In this document: one piece after another, positions 60,265 through 64,000 of the stretch | Layout: each line of letters starts with the position of its first letter | Position numbering within the stretch: the stretch's first letter is position 1 | Source of the DNA: Actinomycetes bacterium | GTDB taxonomy: Bacteria; Actinomycetota; Acidimicrobiia; Acidimicrobiales; Ilumatobacteraceae | Length of the DNA: 64,000 nt | Assembly: GCA_021414085.1 (NCBI GenBank) | Contig: JAIOPC010000017.1 | Coordinates: 186,001-250,000, forward strand | Direction: 5' to 3' | The notes under the pieces: model-generated | Database searches by the model: none | What the model saw: the letters and a program-made list of their open reading frames with translations, nothing else | Told to the model about the DNA's origin: nothing | Translations under genes and position numbers: made by a program

Positions 60265-62920
60265 CGGTATGACCGACCAATCGACCCCTGAAACCGACGA
60301 CGCCGAGATCGAGAGAGATCACAACGCTCCGGCCGCGGGTCGCGCGGCAGTGCTCGCTCGTCGCGTCGGTCGGCGCATCGTCCGCCGTCCATCCAACTGG
60401 CTCAACTCGCCGTGGCCAATCGAACGCGTCGTGCAGTACCTCACCGCCCTAGTGGTGGTTGGTGGCTGCATCTTCGCCGTCTTGCAGGTTGTCCACCTCA
60501 ACTTGGTGTTCACCAACAACACGCCTACCGGTGGCGACATGGGCGCACACGTCATGGCGCCTGCGTACCTGCGCGATCATCTTCTGCCGCACGGCCAACT
60601 CACCGGCTGGAGCAACTACTGGTACAACGGCTTCCCGATCTACCGCTTCTACATGGTGATCCCAGCGCTGATGATGGTTGCGCTCAACGTGATCTTCCCC
60701 TACGGCATCGCGTTCAAGATCGTGGTCTGCCTCGGATTGGTAACGCTGCCGTTCTGCTGTTGGGCGTTCGGTCGCCTCGCTCGCTTCCGTTACCCAGTGC
60801 CAGAACTGATGGCACTCGCGTCGTTGGTGTTTCTGTTCGACGAGAGCTTCAGCATCTACGGCGGCAACGTGAAGAGCACGATGGCCGGCGAGTTCTCGTT
60901 CTCGATCGCTCTGTCCTTCGCGATGCTGGGTCTCGGGTTGTTCGCACGCGGTCTGGAAAACGGTAAGTACCGCAGTTGGGCCGCAATTGTCCTCGCGCTG
61001 GCGATGCTCTCGCACGGCATCGTCTTGCTCTTCGTAATGCTCGCGGTTGCCCTGATGTGGCTGGTGTGGATGGACAAGACGCGCTTCTGGTACGGCATCA
61101 CCGTCTTCGTTGGCGTTGGATTGCTGGTGTCGTTCTGGGTGCTGCCCTTTGTTTCGAGCACCGACTACATGACCGACATGAAGTACGGCTTCCGTCCCGA
61201 CGGCGTCAACGACAGCTTCTGGGACATGTTCTTCCCATGGTCGGGGTTCCTCGACGTTGTCGTCAGTGGCCTCGCGCTTTTGGGCTTCATCAGCAGCGTG
61301 ATTCGGCGCAACCTCAACGGTGCCTGGCTGGGCATCATGTGCATCGCGTTGATGGCTGCAACGTTCCTTGCGCGCGACAGCCTGCCTGGCGTCGGCTTGC
61401 TGTGGAACCCCCGCATCCTGCCGTTCCTCTACCTGCTGCGACTGCTGCTGATGATGGTGGGCATCGTCGACCTCGTCTACTTCGTGACCCGTTCGCTGAA
61501 GGGTCGTTCACTGAACGTCACCGAGATCTGGTTGACGGGTGCTGCCACCGCAACAGTCGTTGGTGTGTTGATCATGTCGATGGAACTTTTCCTGTTCCGC
61601 AACTTCCCGGGCGCTGAATTGAAAGAGCGCGACGGCACGACGTGCTACGTGCAATCGCAGTCGTGTCGCTACTCGTTCTTCATTGACGCCTGGGGCCCGA
61701 TCTCGCTCACCTCCACCTCGCGCGATGCGCTTGCCGACGGCTGGACCAGTTACAACTTCAACGGCTACGAAGGTCGGCCCGCATACCACGAGTACAAGTC
61801 GCTGGTCGACGCGATGGCTGCACTCGGCGAGGACACCGACGAGAACCTGGGCTGCGGTCGCGCCGTGTGGGAGAACAACGGCGAGACTGGTCAGTACGGC
61901 ACCACGATGGCGCTGATGTTGCTGCCGCACTGGACCGACGGCTGCATCACCAGTCAGGAGGGTGTTTTCTTCGAAGCGTCGGCCACCACGCCGTATCACT
62001 TCTTGTCGGTGGCGGCGATGAGCCAGAACAGTTCGAACCCAGTTCGCGAACTGCGTTATACGGATAACGACGCCGACGTCGGTGTGCCCATGCTGCAGAA
62101 GCTGGGCATCAAGTACGTGATGCTGTTCACGCAACTCGCCAAGGACGAGGCCGATGGGCGTGACGATCTGGAACTGGTCGCGACCAGCGGCCCGTGGGAG
62201 ATCTACCGCGTCGCCGACAGCGACGTAGTCGTGCCACTGACCGTGCAACCGGTCGTCGTCAACGAGCGCAGTGGCGACCAACGCGAGCGCAACCTGGAGC
62301 TTGGCACTAGCTGGTTCCAGAACGACAGTGAGTGGGCCGCCATGCCGGCGGTCGACGGGCCTGCCGAGTGGCAGCGCATCGACGCGATGATCGACTTCAG
62401 CCGACGGGTTGGCGAGAAGCCGATGGACCCGGGCCGCCGTGTCGACATCGTCGTTCCAGCCGACAAGATCAAAGTCGTCGAACTTCCAGAGATCGAAGTC
62501 ACCAACTATCACCTTGGCGAGCAAGATCTCACGTTCGACGTCTCTCAAATAGGTGTGCCGGTGCTGGTGAAGGTGAGTTACTTCCCCAACTGGGAAGTCG
62601 ACGGTGCCGACGGGCCTTATCGCATCGGTTCCAACATGATGGTGGTCATCCCGACGAGCAAGCACGTGCGCCTGCACTACGAGGCCTCGACCACCGATCA
62701 GGTCTCGTATGCACTCACGTTCTTGGGCTTCGGGTGGCTGATCTTTTGGCGCATCAGGGGCGATGCCAAGCACCGCAACACGCACCCGTTCCTCGTCAAC
62801 GACAGCGACGACTGGGATGAGTGGGATGACGACGACGACCTCGTAGCTGTTGCAGTGCAAGAGGAATCCGACGAGAAACCTGTTTCAGAGGCACCTGACG
62901 CACCCTCCGCTACCCTCTAG
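60257..62920 (+). CDS. large polytopic membrane protein, GT-C/PTPS-related-like
   Basis: 887 residues (ATG 60257; ATG 60269 is an alternative that leaves the hairpin outside). A cytoplasmic charged N-terminus, about twelve helices between 62 and 440, then a large extracellular domain (about 450-780) and one last helix (YALTFLGFGWLIFW). The segment FTNNTPTGGDMGAHVMAPAY after the first helix, with Asp in a loop, recalls the GT-C glycosyltransferase fold and the 'PTPS-related' membrane protein family. It ends in an acidic tail. It probably transfers sugar from a lipid donor outside the membrane; this is inference. Confidence 0.7.
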   Translation: MPPGMTDQSTPETDDAEIERDHNAPAAGRAAVLARRVGRRIVRRPSNWLNSPWPIERVVQYLTALVVVGGCIFAVLQVVHLNLVFTNNTPTGGDMGAHVMAPAYLRDHLLPHGQLTGWSNYWYNGFPIYRFYMVIPALMMVALNVIFPYGIAFKIVVCLGLVTLPFCCWAFGRLARFRYPVPELMALASLVFLFDESFSIYGGNVKSTMAGEFSFSIALSFAMLGLGLFARGLENGKYRSWAAIVLALAMLSHGIVLLFVMLAVALMWLVWMDKTRFWYGITVFVGVGLLVSFWVLPFVSSTDYMTDMKYGFRPDGVNDSFWDMFFPWSGFLDVVVSGLALLGFISSVIRRNLNGAWLGIMCIALMAATFLARDSLPGVGLLWNPRILPFLYLLRLLLMMVGIVDLVYFVTRSLKGRSLNVTEIWLTGAATATVVGVLIMSMELFLFRNFPGAELKERDGTTCYVQSQSCRYSFFIDAWGPISLTSTSRDALADGWTSYNFNGYEGRPAYHEYKSLVDAMAALGEDTDENLGCGRAVWENNGETGQYGTTMALMLLPHWTDGCITSQEGVFFEASATTPYHFLSVAAMSQNSSNPVRELRYTDNDADVGVPMLQKLGIKYVMLFTQLAKDEADGRDDLELVATSGPWEIYRVADSDVVVPLTVQPVVVNERSGDQRERNLELGTSWFQNDSEWAAMPAVDGPAEWQRIDAMIDFSRRVGEKPMDPGRRVDIVVPADKIKVVELPEIEVTNYHLGEQDLTFDVSQIGVPVLVKVSYFPNWEVDGADGPYRIGSNMMVVIPTSKHVRLHYEASTTDQVSYALTFLGFGWLIFWRIRGDAKHRNTHPFLVNDSDDWDEWDDDDDLVAVAVQEESDEKPVSEAPDAPSATL
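62911..62916 (+). promoter_or_regulatory. -10 box TACCCT for the phosphomannomutase gene
   Basis: TACCCT ends 10 bp before ATG 62927 and overlaps the end of the upstream gene. Confidence 0.3.
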
Positions 62921-62926
62921 AGCCGC

Positions 62927-64000
62927 ATGTTCGCCACTGATCCAGCGGTGCTCGACGAGGTCGTCAAGGCGTACGACGTCCGGGGTACCGTGCCCGACCA
63001 AATCAACCCGGAAGTCGCGTATGCGCTCGGCGTTGGTTTCGCCCGCTTCTGCCAAGCCGGCGGCACCACCGATCGCCCAGTCGTTGATCGAATCATCGTT
63101 GGGCGCGACATGCGCTCGTCCGGGCCGGAGCTGGTCGAAGCCTTTGCCCGCGGCGTCATGGAACAGGGCCTCAACGTCGTCGACGTCGGCCTAGCCAGCA
63201 CCGATCTCGTCTACTTCGCCTCCGGCACGCTGGATGCACCCGGGGCCATGTTCACCGCCTCGCACAACCCGGCGCAGTACAACGGGGTCAAGTTGTGCCT
63301 CAGCGGCGCCCGCGCCGTGGGCATCGATACCGGCCTCGACAAGGTCAAGGCTGTCGCTGCCGACGTTCTGCGCGGTAACGGCCCCAAGCCCTCCGCTCGC
63401 GCCGGCTCGTTGACCACGCGCGACCTACTGCAGGCGTTCGCCGATCATGTGGTCTCGTTCGTCGATGTCGCATCCATCCGCCCCTTGCGCGTTGTCGCCG
63501 ACACCGCCAACGGGATGGGCGGGCTCGTCTTGCCCGCCGTGTTCGAGCGCTTGCCGCAGATCACTCTCGAGGTGATGTACGGCGAACTCGATGGCACGTT
63601 CCCCAACCATCCCGCCGACCCGCTGCAAACCGCCAACCAACTCGACCTGCAGACGCGCGTCGTGGCAGGCGGGTTCGACATCGGACTTGCTTTCGATGGC
63701 GACGCCGACCGCGTCTTCGTTGTCGACGAAACCGGCCGTGGCCTCAGCGGCAGCACCACAACAGCGCTTCTCGCGGCGGGCGTCTTGCGCTCGAACCCTG
63801 GCGCCACGATCCTGCACAACCTGATTTGTTCGCGCGCGGTGCCGGAAGTGATTCGCGAACACGGTGGTGTTCCTGTGCGCACCAAGGTCGGCCACAGCTT
63901 CATCAAGCAACGCATGGCCGAGACCGGCGCGGTGTTCGGCGGCGAACACTCGGCCCACTACTACTTCCTGCGCAACTTCCGCGCCGACAGCGGTTTGATT
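62927..64000 (+). CDS. manB: phosphomannomutase/phosphoglucomutase (3' end beyond window)
   Basis: The first 358 residues are present; the C-terminal ~90 lie outside. Domain 1 has KAYDVRG, GRDMRSSG and the phosphoserine loop TASHNP at 110-115 (Ser112). The metal loop DGDADR follows in domain 2, and GGEHSAHYYF in domain 3. It interconverts mannose-6-phosphate and mannose-1-phosphate (and the glucose pair), feeding the pyrophosphorylase at 45 kb. ATG 62927 is 6 bp after the stop of the membrane protein gene. Confidence 0.92.
   Translation, partial: MFATDPAVLDEVVKAYDVRGTVPDQINPEVAYALGVGFARFCQAGGTTDRPVVDRIIVGRDMRSSGPELVEAFARGVMEQGLNVVDVGLASTDLVYFASGTLDAPGAMFTASHNPAQYNGVKLCLSGARAVGIDTGLDKVKAVAADVLRGNGPKPSARAGSLTTRDLLQAFADHVVSFVDVASIRPLRVVADTANGMGGLVLPAVFERLPQITLEVMYGELDGTFPNHPADPLQTANQLDLQTRVVAGGFDIGLAFDGDADRVFVVDETGRGLSGSTTTALLAAGVLRSNPGATILHNLICSRAVPEVIREHGGVPVRTKVGHSFIKQRMAETGAVFGGEHSAHYYFLRNFRADSGLI

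Noticed and set aside
61508-62860. 450-codon minus-strand frame
   Set aside because: Complement of the 887-residue membrane protein; His/Val-rich antisense composition.

Overview
The window reads as a chromosomal segment of a high-GC actinobacterium, most likely of the Acidimicrobiia (Ilumatobacter-like). The pointers are the actinobacterial-type DapD, a DUF3499 protein, coenzyme F420 machinery (CofD plus two F420/flavin split-barrel proteins), an AccA3-type biotin carboxylase/BCCP fusion, DUF5719, and many GTG starts. Many start codons lie 6-10 bp behind a TAnnnT -10 box, which indicates leaderless transcripts. This assignment is inference; no rRNA or tRNA gene is present to confirm it.

Region 1 (1-4.7 kb) is an accessory defence island: the end of a SHOCT-domain gene, a GmrSD-like DUF262/DUF1524 nuclease, a compact restriction-modification unit (PD-(D/E)XK endonuclease, small winged-helix protein, beta-class methyltransferase) with a tandem operator-like repeat inside its promoter, an orphan gene with a perfect Shine-Dalgarno sequence, and a decayed gene fragment. 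Region 2 (4.7-13.5 kb) mixes housekeeping-like genes (a LAS-type secreted peptidase, a sirtuin, a rhodanese-ThiF fusion, EamA transporters, a class II aldolase, RidA) with small orphan genes framed by a three-copy ~40-bp repeat (9.77-10.93 kb). Region 3 (13.5-28.4 kb) is core metabolism: the acyl-CoA mutase large subunit, fatty acyl-CoA synthetase operon, Tag glycosylase, dapD-lysS, LpdA-type reductase, and the divergent accA3/birA pair. birA is followed by a DMT transporter with a His-rich tail and a cation diffusion facilitator.

Region 4 (28.5-32.3 kb and 38.9-64 kb) is a large cell-envelope polysaccharide locus: an LCP ligase, rmlC-rmlB-rmlD (dTDP-rhamnose), fcl and gmd (GDP-fucose), an NDP-hexose pyrophosphorylase and a phosphomannomutase (GDP-mannose supply), four or five glycosyltransferases, a flippase, a 1081-residue GT2/membrane fusion with a DUF5719 partner, and an 887-residue GT-C-like membrane protein. 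cofD, ftsH, DUF3499, a CPBP protease and a coiled-coil phasin-like gene are interspersed. Region 5 (32.4-37 kb) interrupts it with a catabolic operon (LigB-type extradiol dioxygenase, FAH-family hydrolase, APC permease, glutamine-synthetase-like ligase) that has its own strong Shine-Dalgarno sequence and looks like a route for an aromatic amine.

Genes are packed tightly, with ATGA/GTGA stop-start overlaps marking many operons and very short divergent promoters (19-40 bp) between essential genes. The most interesting unexplained signals are the promoter-embedded operator of the R-M unit, the dispersed repeat around single-gene units, the structured leader ahead of the EamA gene at 8869, the His-tailed DMT transporter, the dioxygenase/glutamine-synthetase-like operon, and the palindrome over a consensus promoter at 51.7 kb.
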